From positions 62,001 through 126,000 of the forward strand of contig NZ_JACVOX010000001.1 of NCBI RefSeq assembly GCF_018882215.1: a stretch of DNA of 64,000 nt, read 5' to 3'. The notes under the pieces are model-generated. The model saw only the letters and a program-made list of their open reading frames with translations, ran no database searches and was not told the origin of the DNA. This document shows positions 28,478-38,022 of this stretch, piece after piece. The DNA is from Polynucleobacter sp. AP-Kaivos-20-H2 (GTDB lineage Bacteria; Pseudomonadota; Gammaproteobacteria; Burkholderiales; Burkholderiaceae). Made by a program: the position numbers and the translations under genes. Numbering within the stretch: position 1 is the first letter of the stretch; every line of letters begins with the position of its first letter.

Positions 28478-28750
28478 TTACTCTGCAGGCGGTACGTAAC
28501 CTTGAGCCATATCAGCACCACCCTCAAAGAAGTACTTTTCTACCTGCTTTAAGAGGTACTGACGTGCACGTGGGTCGGCCATATTGAGGCGGTTTTCATT
28601 AATCAGCATTGTTTGGTGCTTTAACCAAGCAGCCCAAGCTTCTTTGGAGACTTGATTCCAAACCTTCTTACCTAGCTCGCCTGGAAGCGGGGCAAAATCC
28701 ATTCCTTCAGCTTCTTTATTGAGTTTGATGCATTGAACCATGCGTGCCAT
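28478..28750 (-). CDS. yggX: Fe(2+)-trafficking/oxidative damage protection protein YggX
   Basis: YggX is a small cytoplasmic protein that protects iron-sulfur clusters and takes part in iron handling. The 90-residue protein begins [16 protein letters not shown], with the conserved Cys at position 7, and shows PGELGKKVW and [16 protein letters not shown] segments that define the family. Length is typical. It lies 42 bases downstream of argA on the same strand, so the two may be co-transcribed. Confidence 0.94.
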   Translation of the reverse strand: MARMVQCIKLNKEAEGMDFAPLPGELGKKVWNQVSKEAWAAWLKHQTMLINENRLNMADPRARQYLLKQVEKYFFEGGADMAQGYVPPAE

Positions 28751-28791
28751 CTGTAATACCTTTCTAGTATTTCTTCAGTTTCTTAAATTAC

Positions 28792-30156
28792 TTATAGATC
28801 TTTAGTTAAAACCATGGACTTGCGGTCCCAGTTATATATTTGTTTTCTTTCCTCAGGCAAATCATCAACTGATGCCCGTTTAAAGCCACGCTTTAAGAAC
28901 CAGTGCTCAGTTCTAGTGGTGAGAACAAATAATTTTTTAATACCTTCTTGCTTGGCGCGCATTTCAACGCGCTTGAGTAGACGCTCGCCGTCACCCGAAC
29001 CTTGTACGTCAGGATCTACTGCGAGACAAGCTAACTCACCAACACCATTCGGGAATGGGAAGAGGGCGGCACAACCAAAAAGAACTCGGTCATGCTCTAT
29101 AACTGAGAATCGCTGAATGTCACGTTCAATCACGTCTTGTCCACGAGCCGCCAAGATGCCTTCATCTTCCAAAGGCATCGTCAACTGCAAAATACCGCCG
29201 ACATCATCTTGATTGGCTTCACGTAAGTTCTCGATATCAGATGAGGCTAGCATCATGCCAATACCATCATGGGTAAAGAGCTCTTCTAGGAGCGCTCCAT
29301 CCTGATTGCAGGGCAAAAAGTGAACCCGGCTAACGCCTGCTCGTATTGCTCTACCAGAGATATTGAGCAAACCCTTCATACCAAGATCCATGTCTTTATT
29401 CTGGGCAACATACTCTTGCAACTGAGGCATAGACAGTTCGGTAATGAAATCACCTTCATCATCTTTTAGGCCTGGATATGGACTCAAGAAGATTAACTTA
29501 TCTGCTTTCAGTGCAGCAGCAGTCGATGCTGCCACGTCTTCATACGCCAGATTAAATGCTTGGCCTGTTGGCGAGAAACCTAAAGGTGAAAGCAAAACAA
29601 TTTTATTGCTGTCCAAGGACTGCCCAATAGAGCTAGAGTCTACCTTACGAACAAGGCCGGTATGAATGTAATCAGTGCCTTCAACAACACCCACAGGCAT
29701 TGCAGTAATAAAATTTCCTGAGATCACAGAAATACGTGAGCCCGCCATGGGAGTGTTTGGTAAGCCACGGCTAAATGCTGCCTCAATATCGAGGCGCAAT
29801 TCACCGGCAGCTTCTTTCACGCACTCGAGCGCAGCAGCATCAGTAATCCGATAGCTGTGCAGGGCACTCTTACCAAACTTACTTTTAATTTTCCGGAGCA
29901 TCAGTTGCTCTTCAATCTGTGGGCGGATACCGTGAACCAGAACAATCCGCATACCCATAGCATGGAGCATGGCGATATCTTCAATCAGATTCTCAAGGCC
30001 GATTTCTTGGACAAGTTCACCTGCAAAAGCAATAACGAAGGTCTTCTCGCGGAAGCTATGAATGTAGGGCGCAACATCGCGCAACCACCCTACGAAAGGG
30101 AAGTTGGAGGTCGTTTCTTCGGCCATTAAGGCCTGGTTCGGTGCATTTGTTGGCAT
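28792..30156 (-). CDS. argA: N-acetylglutamate synthase (amino-acid N-acetyltransferase)
   Basis: ArgA makes N-acetylglutamate from glutamate and acetyl-CoA, the first step of arginine synthesis. The protein (454 residues from the ATG at 30156; 444 from an inner ATG at 30126) has an N-terminal amino acid kinase-like domain (KTFVIAFAGELVQ and LVHGIRPQI), which carries the arginine site but no kinase activity, then a C-terminal GNAT domain with the acetyl-CoA loop VQGSGDGERLL. This bifunctional-looking fusion is the normal ArgA form in gamma- and betaproteobacteria. It is divergent from hrpA with about 50 bases between. Confidence 0.94.
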   Translation of the reverse strand: MPTNAPNQALMAEETTSNFPFVGWLRDVAPYIHSFREKTFVIAFAGELVQEIGLENLIEDIAMLHAMGMRIVLVHGIRPQIEEQLMLRKIKSKFGKSALHSYRITDAAALECVKEAAGELRLDIEAAFSRGLPNTPMAGSRISVISGNFITAMPVGVVEGTDYIHTGLVRKVDSSSIGQSLDSNKIVLLSPLGFSPTGQAFNLAYEDVAASTAAALKADKLIFLSPYPGLKDDEGDFITELSMPQLQEYVAQNKDMDLGMKGLLNISGRAIRAGVSRVHFLPCNQDGALLEELFTHDGIGMMLASSDIENLREANQDDVGGILQLTMPLEDEGILAARGQDVIERDIQRFSVIEHDRVLFGCAALFPFPNGVGELACLAVDPDVQGSGDGERLLKRVEMRAKQEGIKKLFVLTTRTEHWFLKRGFKRASVDDLPEERKQIYNWDRKSMVLTKDL

Positions 30157-30209
30157 AGTGAGAAAATTATAGGGTGCAAGAGCCCATAAACCAACAAAAA
30201 CCCAATGCA

Positions 30210-33200
30210 ATGCCACAGCCTGTGCCTGCTTCCAACACCTCACGGAGACTAGAAATTCGCTTTCCAGAGGAATTGCCGGTCTCTGGTCAGCGTCAGCTGA
30301 TCAAGGATGCCCTGCAGAGCCACCAGGTGGTGATTGTGTGCGGTGAGACTGGCTCGGGCAAGACCACCCAGCTTCCGAAGATCTGTTTGGACCTGGGGCG
30401 AGGCACGATTAATGGCGGCAAGCTCATTGGCCATACTCAACCTCGCCGGATTGCAGCCACCGCTACGGCCAAGCGCATTGCCCAAGAGCTAGGTTCACCC
30501 GTTGGCCAAGATGTGGGCTATCAAGTTCGCTTTGCTGATAAGACTAGTCATACCGCTTCTATCAAGTTGATGACCGATGGCATCTTGCTGGCAGAGACTC
30601 AGCGCGACCCTCAGTTACGCGCCTATGACACGCTCATTATTGACGAAGCGCATGAACGTAGTCTGAACATTGATTTCTTATTGGGTTATCTGAGACAGCT
30701 ACTCCCAAAGCGACCAGATCTCAAGCTGATCATTACCTCGGCAACCATCGATGCCCAGCGTTTTGCCGAACACTTTGCCATTAATGGCAAGGTAGCACCC
30801 GTTATTGAAGTCAGCGGTAGATTGTTTCCGGTAGAGCAACGTTATGCACCGCTGGAGCCGGATGCCAAGCCAGATGGCAAAAAAGAATCCAAAACTGCCA
30901 AGGAAATTCCGGATGCGGTGACGGAAGAGATCGCCAGCTTATGGCGAGAAGGAGCAGCGGGCGCAGGAGACGTATTGGTCTTCTTACCAGGCGAGCGTGA
31001 GATACGCGATTGCGCAGAAGCCTTACGTAAAGATCATGTCTTGCAGCAACGCTTTCATCCCGAGATTCTGAGTTTGTTTGCTCGTCAATCCGTCGCTGAG
31101 CAAGAGAGGGTCTTTAGCCCAGGCAATGGGCGACGGATTATTCTGACAACCAACGTTGCAGAGACCTCGTTAACAGTACCGAACATTCGGTATGTGATCG
31201 ATAGTGGTCTGGCGAGGGTCAAACGCTACTCCTATCGCAATAAGGTAGAGCAGCTACAAATTGAGCCCATCTCGCAAGCTGCTGCCAATCAAAGAGCAGG
31301 GCGTTGCGGTCGTGTATCCGATGGCATCTGTGTTCGTTTATATAGCGAGCAAGATTATCTGGGGCGGCCTAAATTTACTGATCCAGAGATATTGCGCAGC
31401 TCGTTAGCTGCAGTGCTGTTGCGCATGAGCTCCTTACGCTTACCCAAGATCCAGCATTTCCCTTTTATTGATAAACCCTTGGGCAGAGCGATTGCTGATG
31501 GTGTGCAACTTCTAGATGAATTAGGCGCAATTGAATTTGATGAATCAGAGCCTGCAGATGGCAAGGATATTAATAACAGCTTCAAGCTCACTGCTATTGG
31601 CAAACAATTAGCAGACTTACCCCTTGATCCGCGCATTGGCAGAATGCTCTTAGCTGCTAAAGAGCAGAATGCCCTAAAGGAAGTCACCATCATCGCATCT
31701 GCTTTGGCAACTCAAGATCCGCGTGATCGTCCTATGGATCAGGCTGCAGCAGCAGATCAAGCTCATCTACAGTTTGCTGACGAGCGCTCTGAGTTTCTGA
31801 GTTTCGTCAAACTCTGGAACTGGTATCAAGATGCCTTAAAGCATAAGAGTAGCAATCGACAGCTTGAGAATTTATGTAAAAGCAAATTTCTATCACCACG
31901 TCGCTTACGCGAATGGCGCGATGTTCATGGTCAACTGCACACCATGCTGGGTGAGAAGGGCTGGAAAGAAAATACTTTGGCCGCAACGTATGAGCAGGTA
32001 CACCTTTCTTTATTAACAGGCCTGCTCGGATATGTAGCCAAAAAAGAAGACGATGAGAAATCTCAAGATCGCAATAGCAAAACTGGTGGTTATGTTGGCG
32101 CGCGGGGTATTCGTCCATTCATTTGGCCTGGTTCTACTATTGGCAAAAAGGCAGGCGCCTGGATATTGGCTGGGGAACTTCAAGAAACGAATCGCATGTA
32201 TGCCAGAACGATTGCGAAGATTGAGCCGCAATGGGTGGAGCGTGTTGCTGCGCATCGTCTAATCAAATCCCTTAGTGATCCTTTCTGGGATAACCGTCAG
32301 GGTGAGGTAATGGCTTTTGAGCGGGGCACTTTGTATGGCTTGCCGATTTATCATGGCCGTAGGGTTCGGTATGAGCCACACAATCCTGAGGAGACCAGGG
32401 AGTTATTTATTGGCCAGGCCCTGGTGCAGGAAGAAATGTTTGGGCGCATGGATACACCTGCGCTTCAACGGGAAACAGAAACCGATGCCAAGAAAAAATA
32501 TCCTAATATATTTGGATTCTTTTGGCATAACCGTCGCTTGATTAAAGAAATCGAAGCCTTAGAACACCGCTCGCGTCGACCAGATGTATTAGTAGATGAT
32601 GATTTGCTTTTTGCTTTTTATGAATCTCGAATACCTAAAGAAGTGCGTAGTCGTGAAAGTCTTAAAGCATGGCTAACGAAAGATAGGAATACCGAAAAAA
32701 ATCTTGATACTCAACTTCGCCTAGAAAAAGCGGATTTGATGCGTCATGAGGCGGCTGGTATTACCGTAGATCGCTATCCAAAGACGATGTTGGTCGGTGG
32801 TGCACAGCTGAGTCTCACCTATCACTTCGAGCCCGGCAGCCCAAAGGATGGCGTAACCCTTGTTGTTCCTTTGACTCAACTGAATCAAGTCGATGGCCGT
32901 CGTTGTGAATGGCTAGTACCTGGAATGTGTGAGGAGAAGGTATTGCTCCTTCTTAAATCACTGCCGCAAAAACTCAGGCGACATTGTGTGCCATTGCCCG
33001 ATTATGCAAAGTCTTTTCTTGAACGCAAGTTAGAGGAGAAGCAGTTTGGCGTTGGTGACTTTCTGGATAGCCTGATTGGCGATATACGCAAAGAGCGCGG
33101 CTTAGAAATTAAGCGAACTGACTTTAGGCCAGAGGCATTACCACTACATTCCTCGATGAATTTCCGTCTGATTGACGAACACGGACGCCAACTCGAGGTA

Positions 33201-34244
33201 GAGCGCAACTTGGCTCGCTTACGTTCAGAGTATGGGCAGACTGCCCGTAATGCCTTCCAAGCGATTGCCCAAGAGACTGCTCAGGTCGAGTTGGGAATGG
33301 AGCCACCTCTAGGTGAAAAATCTAAACCCAATGCAAACGGAGGGGCAAACACCGCCGATACCACTCGTAAGGTCGAGCAGGGTGGCTACCGCGCTTGGGA
33401 GTTTGGCGAGTTGCCAGAAACTTTAGAGATTCAAAAGGGGAATAAAACTCTGTTTGGTTACCCTGCCCTAGTAGATCGCGTTGGCTTTTGTGATCTTGAG
33501 GTATTTGATGATTTAGAGGAGGCCCGCAAACAGCATGCTTTAGGACTACGTCGCTTATTTGCACTGAGCAATAAAGACACGCTCAAAGCCCTACAAAAAC
33601 AACTGCCCGGTATTCGTGAATTGGGCTTACTATTTATTAACGTGGGATCAGTAGAGGGCTTGATTGATCAGATTCTGAATATTGCCCTTGAGCGTGCTTT
33701 TATGACCGAGCAACTTCCGGTGAATGCAGAACAATTTACCGAGCGCCTACAAGCCGGAAAACCGAGATTGGCACTCATTGCCCAAGAGATTGCTCGCCAC
33801 GCATTAAATGCATTGCAAGCCCATGCAGATTTGCAGAAAAAGCTTGCTAGTGCAAAAGCAGCTTCGCCAAGCACCTACACCGATATACAGTCGCAGATGC
33901 AGGGGTTAATCTTCCCTAAGTTCGTGGCTGAGATACCGTATTCGCAATTGGTGCATGTGCCGCGCTATTTAAAAGCAATTGCGATGCGGATTGATAAATT
34001 ACGATCAAACCCTAGTCGTGATGCCCAATGCCAAAAAGATTGGGAATCGGTTGCTCGTCCGTGGCAAAAACTGATGCAGGGTAACAAGGGGTCTGCCTCT
34101 TATGCGATGGCTGAGGATCAAGCTTTAACGGATTTTCGTTGGCAGTTGGAAGAGTTGCGGGTGGCTTTGTATGCTCAAGAGCTCAAAACCCCAACCCCCA
34201 TGTCCTTAAAGCGGCTCGAAAAGGTTTTAACAAGCTTGCGCTAG
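30210..34244 (+). CDS. hrpA: ATP-dependent RNA helicase HrpA
   Basis: HrpA is a large DEAH-box RNA helicase. The ATG at 30210 gives 1344 residues; a GTG 36 bases upstream is an alternative. Motif I GETGSGKTTQ is at about residues 46-55, motif II DEAH in LIIDEAHERS at about 144, motif III SATID soon after, and motif VI QRAGRCGRV at about 368. Winged-helix, ratchet and OB-type helicase-associated regions follow, and the large C-terminal DUF3418 domain fills the last 600 residues. It is a stand-alone gene. HrpA acts on stalled translation complexes in E. coli; the same role is expected here. Confidence 0.95.
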   Translation: MPQPVPASNTSRRLEIRFPEELPVSGQRQLIKDALQSHQVVIVCGETGSGKTTQLPKICLDLGRGTINGGKLIGHTQPRRIAATATAKRIAQELGSPVGQDVGYQVRFADKTSHTASIKLMTDGILLAETQRDPQLRAYDTLIIDEAHERSLNIDFLLGYLRQLLPKRPDLKLIITSATIDAQRFAEHFAINGKVAPVIEVSGRLFPVEQRYAPLEPDAKPDGKKESKTAKEIPDAVTEEIASLWREGAAGAGDVLVFLPGEREIRDCAEALRKDHVLQQRFHPEILSLFARQSVAEQERVFSPGNGRRIILTTNVAETSLTVPNIRYVIDSGLARVKRYSYRNKVEQLQIEPISQAAANQRAGRCGRVSDGICVRLYSEQDYLGRPKFTDPEILRSSLAAVLLRMSSLRLPKIQHFPFIDKPLGRAIADGVQLLDELGAIEFDESEPADGKDINNSFKLTAIGKQLADLPLDPRIGRMLLAAKEQNALKEVTIIASALATQDPRDRPMDQAAAADQAHLQFADERSEFLSFVKLWNWYQDALKHKSSNRQLENLCKSKFLSPRRLREWRDVHGQLHTMLGEKGWKENTLAATYEQVHLSLLTGLLGYVAKKEDDEKSQDRNSKTGGYVGARGIRPFIWPGSTIGKKAGAWILAGELQETNRMYARTIAKIEPQWVERVAAHRLIKSLSDPFWDNRQGEVMAFERGTLYGLPIYHGRRVRYEPHNPEETRELFIGQALVQEEMFGRMDTPALQRETETDAKKKYPNIFGFFWHNRRLIKEIEALEHRSRRPDVLVDDDLLFAFYESRIPKEVRSRESLKAWLTKDRNTEKNLDTQLRLEKADLMRHEAAGITVDRYPKTMLVGGAQLSLTYHFEPGSPKDGVTLVVPLTQLNQVDGRRCEWLVPGMCEEKVLLLLKSLPQKLRRHCVPLPDYAKSFLERKLEEKQFGVGDFLDSLIGDIRKERGLEIKRTDFRPEALPLHSSMNFRLIDEHGRQLEVERNLARLRSEYGQTARNAFQAIAQETAQVELGMEPPLGEKSKPNANGGANTADTTRKVEQGGYRAWEFGELPETLEIQKGNKTLFGYPALVDRVGFCDLEVFDDLEEARKQHALGLRRLFALSNKDTLKALQKQLPGIRELGLLFINVGSVEGLIDQILNIALERAFMTEQLPVNAEQFTERLQAGKPRLALIAQEIARHALNALQAHADLQKKLASAKAASPSTYTDIQSQMQGLIFPKFVAEIPYSQLVHVPRYLKAIAMRIDKLRSNPSRDAQCQKDWESVARPWQKLMQGNKGSASYAMAEDQALTDFRWQLEELRVALYAQELKTPTPMSLKRLEKVLTSLR

Positions 34245-34313
34245 GTCAAATCCAAAGCATATCCACTGGATTAGGAGGTCTATTCAGTCTCCCCAATTGC
34301 TTACAATGGAGGG

Positions 34314-35351
34314 ATGTACAAATTTATCAAAATTAGAGGTTTTCGCACAATCGCGACCTCTGCATTATTGGCGCTTTTGTTGGCCAATCAAACTGCTTTT
34401 GGGCAAACCACTAGCCCCGTAGCCTCATCAACTCCTGCAAATCAACCTAAGTTGGCAGTGATTCTGAATTCTGGTTCTGCATCTGTCAGTTTGATCGATA
34501 TGAACACGCGTGAGATTGTTAAAACAATCCCAGTTGGTAAGGAACCTCATCACCTCATGATGACCCCAGATCAAAAATCATTATTGATTGCTAATGCTGC
34601 AGGTAATGATGTTGTATTGATGAATCCAACTACGGGTGAGTTGACTGGCAAGATTCCGAACATTATTGATCCATACCAAATTGGTTACTCCCCAAACCAC
34701 AAATGGTTTATAGCCAATGGCAATCGCTTGGATCGAGTGGATATTTATGCTGCCGACAGTGCAAATCTCAAATTAGCTAAGACCGTAAAGCTGGGTAAGA
34801 CACCTAGTCATATTGCTTTTACATCGGATAGCAAAATTGCATTTATTACTTTGCAAGACTCTAGTGAACTTGCTGCAATAGATCTTGAAACACAAAATGT
34901 ATTGTGGGTAATGCCCACGGGTAAAGTGCCTGCTGGTTTGTGGATGACGCCTGGCGATCAATACCTCTTAGTGGGTATTACTGGTGATGACTATGTTCAA
35001 GTAATCGATTGGAAAAATCGCAAAGAAGTAAAGCGTATCCCTACTGGGAAGGGTGCTCATAACTTCCGTCCTTTAGGGGACAAAAAGCATGTATTTGTCA
35101 GCAACCGCATTGCTTCTACGATCAGCTTGATCAACATGCAAACCTTGGAGAAGGTGGGCGATATCACTGGACTGCCAGCTGGTCCAGACGATATGGAAAT
35201 TACTCCAGATGGTAAAACGATGTGGGTTACTTTCCGCTTTTCTAAAAAGGTTGGGGTAATTGATATCCCAACAATGAAGTTGGTAACGGTGATTCCGGTT
35301 GGCAAGTCACCGCATGGTGTATTTTTCACTCCAAGGGCTGGATGGGAATAA
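34314..35351 (+). CDS. Exported YVTN-type beta-propeller protein
   Basis: This 345-residue protein has an N-terminal signal peptide (hydrophobic stretch ALLALLLANQTAFG, cleavage near residue 30) and repeated beta-propeller blades of the YVTN type, each with an xVxVIDxxTxxVVxxIPVGKxPH-like pattern, for example KTIPVGKEPHHLMMTPDQK, KLGKTPSHIAFTSDSK and VIPVGKSPHGVFF. Seven or so blades are recognisable. Such proteins bind ligands or partners in the periplasm; several accompany PQQ or cytochrome systems, but none is adjacent here. Its 3' end abuts the deacetylase, which suggests co-expression. Function unknown. Confidence 0.8.
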   Translation: MYKFIKIRGFRTIATSALLALLLANQTAFGQTTSPVASSTPANQPKLAVILNSGSASVSLIDMNTREIVKTIPVGKEPHHLMMTPDQKSLLIANAAGNDVVLMNPTTGELTGKIPNIIDPYQIGYSPNHKWFIANGNRLDRVDIYAADSANLKLAKTVKLGKTPSHIAFTSDSKIAFITLQDSSELAAIDLETQNVLWVMPTGKVPAGLWMTPGDQYLLVGITGDDYVQVIDWKNRKEVKRIPTGKGAHNFRPLGDKKHVFVSNRIASTISLINMQTLEKVGDITGLPAGPDDMEITPDGKTMWVTFRFSKKVGVIDIPTMKLVTVIPVGKSPHGVFFTPRAGWE

Positions 35352-35359
35352 TTAATATC

Positions 35360-36148
35360 ATGAAGCGCCTAAGTCCTAACGCATTCATCCTTATTGCAGC
35401 CGTGCTGATGCTCGGCTGTTTTTCATTGGGCGCCAATGCTCAAGCCGCAGAATGTAGCAAGAAGGTTTACCTCACTTTCGATACCGGCAATATGTCAGTG
35501 GCTGAAAAAGTGGCTGAGATTCTCAAGCGGCAAAACGTAAAGGCTACTTTTTTCTTGGCCAATGAAAAAACCTACCGCGGCGACTTTGCTTTAGATGATT
35601 CTTGGAAACCCTTTTGGCAGCAATTAGCAAAGGAAGGTAATCATTTTGGTAGCCATACTTACGACCATGATTACTTTGTGAAGGATGGCCCTAAGGGACA
35701 GGTTTTTGAGAAGCCGCAATTTGGTCCAAAGGCGGGAGAAACTGTTTTGTATAACGAGGCAGTAATGTGTAAGCAGATACGTCGGGTTGACCAGCGCTTT
35801 CATGAAATGACAAATCAGCCGCTGCAGAAAATCTGGCGTGCGCCCGGAGGTAAAACTTCGCCTACCTTGATTCGAATGGGTGATATGTGCGGTTATCAGC
35901 ATATTGGCTGGGCTCCCGCTGGTTTCTTGGGAGATGAGTTGAACTCCGAGAAGCATCCCAATCACCTTCTGTTGGACAAAGCGAGTAGAGATCTAAAGGA
36001 TGGCGATATCACCATGGCTCACTTGGGTATTTGGTCTAGAAAAGATCCATGGGCACCTGCGGTTTTGGAGCAGTTGATTGTTAACCTGAAGGGCCGTGGT
36101 TTCTGTTTTGGGCTACTGCCCAAAGATTCTGCAAATCAGTCAAAATAA
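35360..36148 (+). CDS. Exported polysaccharide deacetylase family protein (CE4-like)
   Basis: This 262-residue protein has a signal peptide with cleavage near NAQA-AE (about residue 30) and a NodB-type deacetylase fold. Motif 1 reads LTFDTGN, with the catalytic Asp41 kept but the second Asp of the usual TFDDG replaced by Thr42. Motif 2, SHTYDHD, keeps both metal-binding His. RAPGG (motif 3) and a late MAHLG His segment are present. The ATG at 35360 avoids an unlikely overlap; an ATG at 35342 inside the previous gene is also in frame. It probably acts on cell-wall or extracellular glycans. Enzyme activity with the altered motif 1 is not certain. Confidence 0.82.
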   Translation: MKRLSPNAFILIAAVLMLGCFSLGANAQAAECSKKVYLTFDTGNMSVAEKVAEILKRQNVKATFFLANEKTYRGDFALDDSWKPFWQQLAKEGNHFGSHTYDHDYFVKDGPKGQVFEKPQFGPKAGETVLYNEAVMCKQIRRVDQRFHEMTNQPLQKIWRAPGGKTSPTLIRMGDMCGYQHIGWAPAGFLGDELNSEKHPNHLLLDKASRDLKDGDITMAHLGIWSRKDPWAPAVLEQLIVNLKGRGFCFGLLPKDSANQSK

Positions 36149-36151
36149 AGC

Positions 36152-37123
36152 ATGGACCTCACTACCGTCACCTCCATGATTGCGAATGCTTATGCCAGCG
36201 TTCAGGAGTTTTTGTTTGCTAATGTAGTGGGTCCGATTCTGTACCAATTCGACTTAATGTCTTGGGCTGAGGATGTATTTGATGGGATCGATTGGTTCTT
36301 ATTTGGTTGTGTTCAGCTCTTCTTAATCATTGTTTTATTAAGAACGTGGGAGCGCCTAGCCCCAGCAGAAAAGCAAGAGCGTTTTTCAAAGTCGAGCAGG
36401 GCAGATGTTTTATATACCTTATTTCATCGTCTGGGAATATTTCATGGCTTGATTTTTATATGCCTATCTGGATTCTTTTTTGAGATTGATTCCATCCTGC
36501 ATGATTTTCGTTTTGATCGCCTGAATGTAGAGTCCTGGTGGCCAGGCGTGACATCAGTTCCTGTTGTTAGCTTCGTAATCTATCTCATCATTCTGGACTT
36601 TGTTGATTTTCTTTATCACCGCGCTTCGCATGCGTTTAACTGGTGGTGGCAATTGCATGCCTTGCATCATAGTCAAACAGTAATGACGGCCTGGTCTGAT
36701 AATCGTAGTCACATTCTGGATGATGTGATGCGAGCAGCAATCATGTCCTTCTTCGCGCTGTTGATTGGTGTATCGCCAGGACAATTCATCATATTGATTG
36801 CGCTGAGCCAATTTATTCAAAGTTGGCAACACGCCAATATTAAGGTTCACTTAGGTTCTGCTAAGTACCTATTGGTATCCCCAATGTTTCACCGTATGCA
36901 TCATGCTGTGGGCTATGGGCATGAGGCTATAGGTAAACCCGGCGTATTGGGCGGTTGTAATTTTGGTGTTTTGTTTCCGTGGTGGGATATGTTATTCGGA
37001 ACGGCCATCTTCACTAAAGAGGTCTATCCTACGGGAGTCAGAAATTTAACTGTTTCAGAAAATATCCTCACTCAACAATGGCAAAGCTTGGTGCGTGCCA
37101 TTAAAGAATTCAAGCCTAAGTAG
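36152..37123 (+). CDS. Fatty acid hydroxylase superfamily (sterol desaturase-type) membrane protein
   Basis: This 323-residue integral membrane protein carries the three histidine clusters that bind the di-iron centre of this superfamily: HRASH (about residue 157), LHALHHSQ (about 170) and HRMHHA (about 249), with a further His-rich segment AVGYGHEA near 255. Several helices surround them. Members hydroxylate or desaturate lipids or sterol-like compounds with O2. It starts 3 bases after the deacetylase and is followed 29 bases later by an EI24-like gene. The substrate is unknown. Confidence 0.86.
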   Translation: MDLTTVTSMIANAYASVQEFLFANVVGPILYQFDLMSWAEDVFDGIDWFLFGCVQLFLIIVLLRTWERLAPAEKQERFSKSSRADVLYTLFHRLGIFHGLIFICLSGFFFEIDSILHDFRFDRLNVESWWPGVTSVPVVSFVIYLIILDFVDFLYHRASHAFNWWWQLHALHHSQTVMTAWSDNRSHILDDVMRAAIMSFFALLIGVSPGQFIILIALSQFIQSWQHANIKVHLGSAKYLLVSPMFHRMHHAVGYGHEAIGKPGVLGGCNFGVLFPWWDMLFGTAIFTKEVYPTGVRNLTVSENILTQQWQSLVRAIKEFKPK

Positions 37124-37152
37124 ACTGCAAGTCTGCAGGCAATAGGAGTTGT

Positions 37153-38022
37153 ATGGTCGGATTACCGCAAGTATTTAAATCGTTTGGCATGGCATTAGTT
37201 GGAACCATGCATCCGCGAATGTTATGGCTGAGCTTCAGGCCATTTTTGATCGTCTCAGTTTTATGGGGTTGCCTTATTTGGCTCACATGGACGCCAGCTT
37301 TAGAAACATTAAGCATCTTTCTAACAACTTCTGTCTTTACCAGTTGGATACAAGAGGGTTTAGTTTGGGCGGGCTTTGAAAATGCTAGGGCATGGATTGC
37401 GCCATTATTTTTTGTCATGCTAATCATCCCCTTGATTACGATTAGCTTGTTAGTCTTCATCGCGTTTTCAACGGTACCCTCGATTGTGAAAATTGCCTCT
37501 AGGCAATCACAATTTCAGGATCTAGAGTGCAAGAAGGGCGGCGGTTTCTTTGGTAATTTGATCTACAGCCTATGGTCAGCCCTCATTTGTCTTGCATTGG
37601 TGATGCTCACCCTACCTGTGTGGTGGGTTCCTCCGCTGGTGGCTGTCTTGCCTCCATTGTTATGGGGATGGTTAACGATGCGCCTCATGTCGTATGACGT
37701 TCTAGCAAAGCATGCCAGTTCAGAAGAGCGCGACCTTCTGCTTCAAAAATATCGCTGGCCTTTGTTCTGTATGGGTATCGTATCAGGGATGTTGGGCGCA
37801 GTGCCAACCTTCTTTTGGGCTACCTCCGCATTGGCTTTGGTGTTATTTCCAATAGTGAGCTTTATAGCCCTTTGGATTTATTCTCTGATTTTTGTGTTTG
37901 CTGCTTTATGGTTTAGCTACTTCTTATTAGATGCGCTGAAAGAATTGAGAGAAGAAGAGTTAGATCAAGCGCTCACAGTGCAATCTCGCGTTGTTGATAT
38001 GGAACTGCCTTACCATGGTTGA
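37153..38022 (+). CDS. EI24/CysZ-like membrane protein
   Basis: This 289-residue inner-membrane protein has several long hydrophobic helices (about residues 24-45, 78-100, 130-170, 195-250) separated by a short soluble loop, the pattern of the EI24 domain family that includes the sulfate transporter CysZ. Conserved-looking segments are LSFRPFLIVSVLWG and WGWLTMRLMSYDVLAKHAS. The latter resembles the YDVL..HAS motif of EI24 proteins in betaproteobacteria. It overlaps the next gene by 8 bases. Sulfate transport is possible but not shown; no cys genes are adjacent. Confidence 0.75.
   Translation: MVGLPQVFKSFGMALVGTMHPRMLWLSFRPFLIVSVLWGCLIWLTWTPALETLSIFLTTSVFTSWIQEGLVWAGFENARAWIAPLFFVMLIIPLITISLLVFIAFSTVPSIVKIASRQSQFQDLECKKGGGFFGNLIYSLWSALICLALVMLTLPVWWVPPLVAVLPPLLWGWLTMRLMSYDVLAKHASSEERDLLLQKYRWPLFCMGIVSGMLGAVPTFFWATSALALVLFPIVSFIALWIYSLIFVFAALWFSYFLLDALKELREEELDQALTVQSRVVDMELPYHG

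Noticed and set aside
28241-28552. Forward open frame of about 103 codons after rpiA
   Set aside because: It overlaps the hairpin region and the end of yggX and shows no recognisable motif; the reverse-strand RNA explains the gap better.
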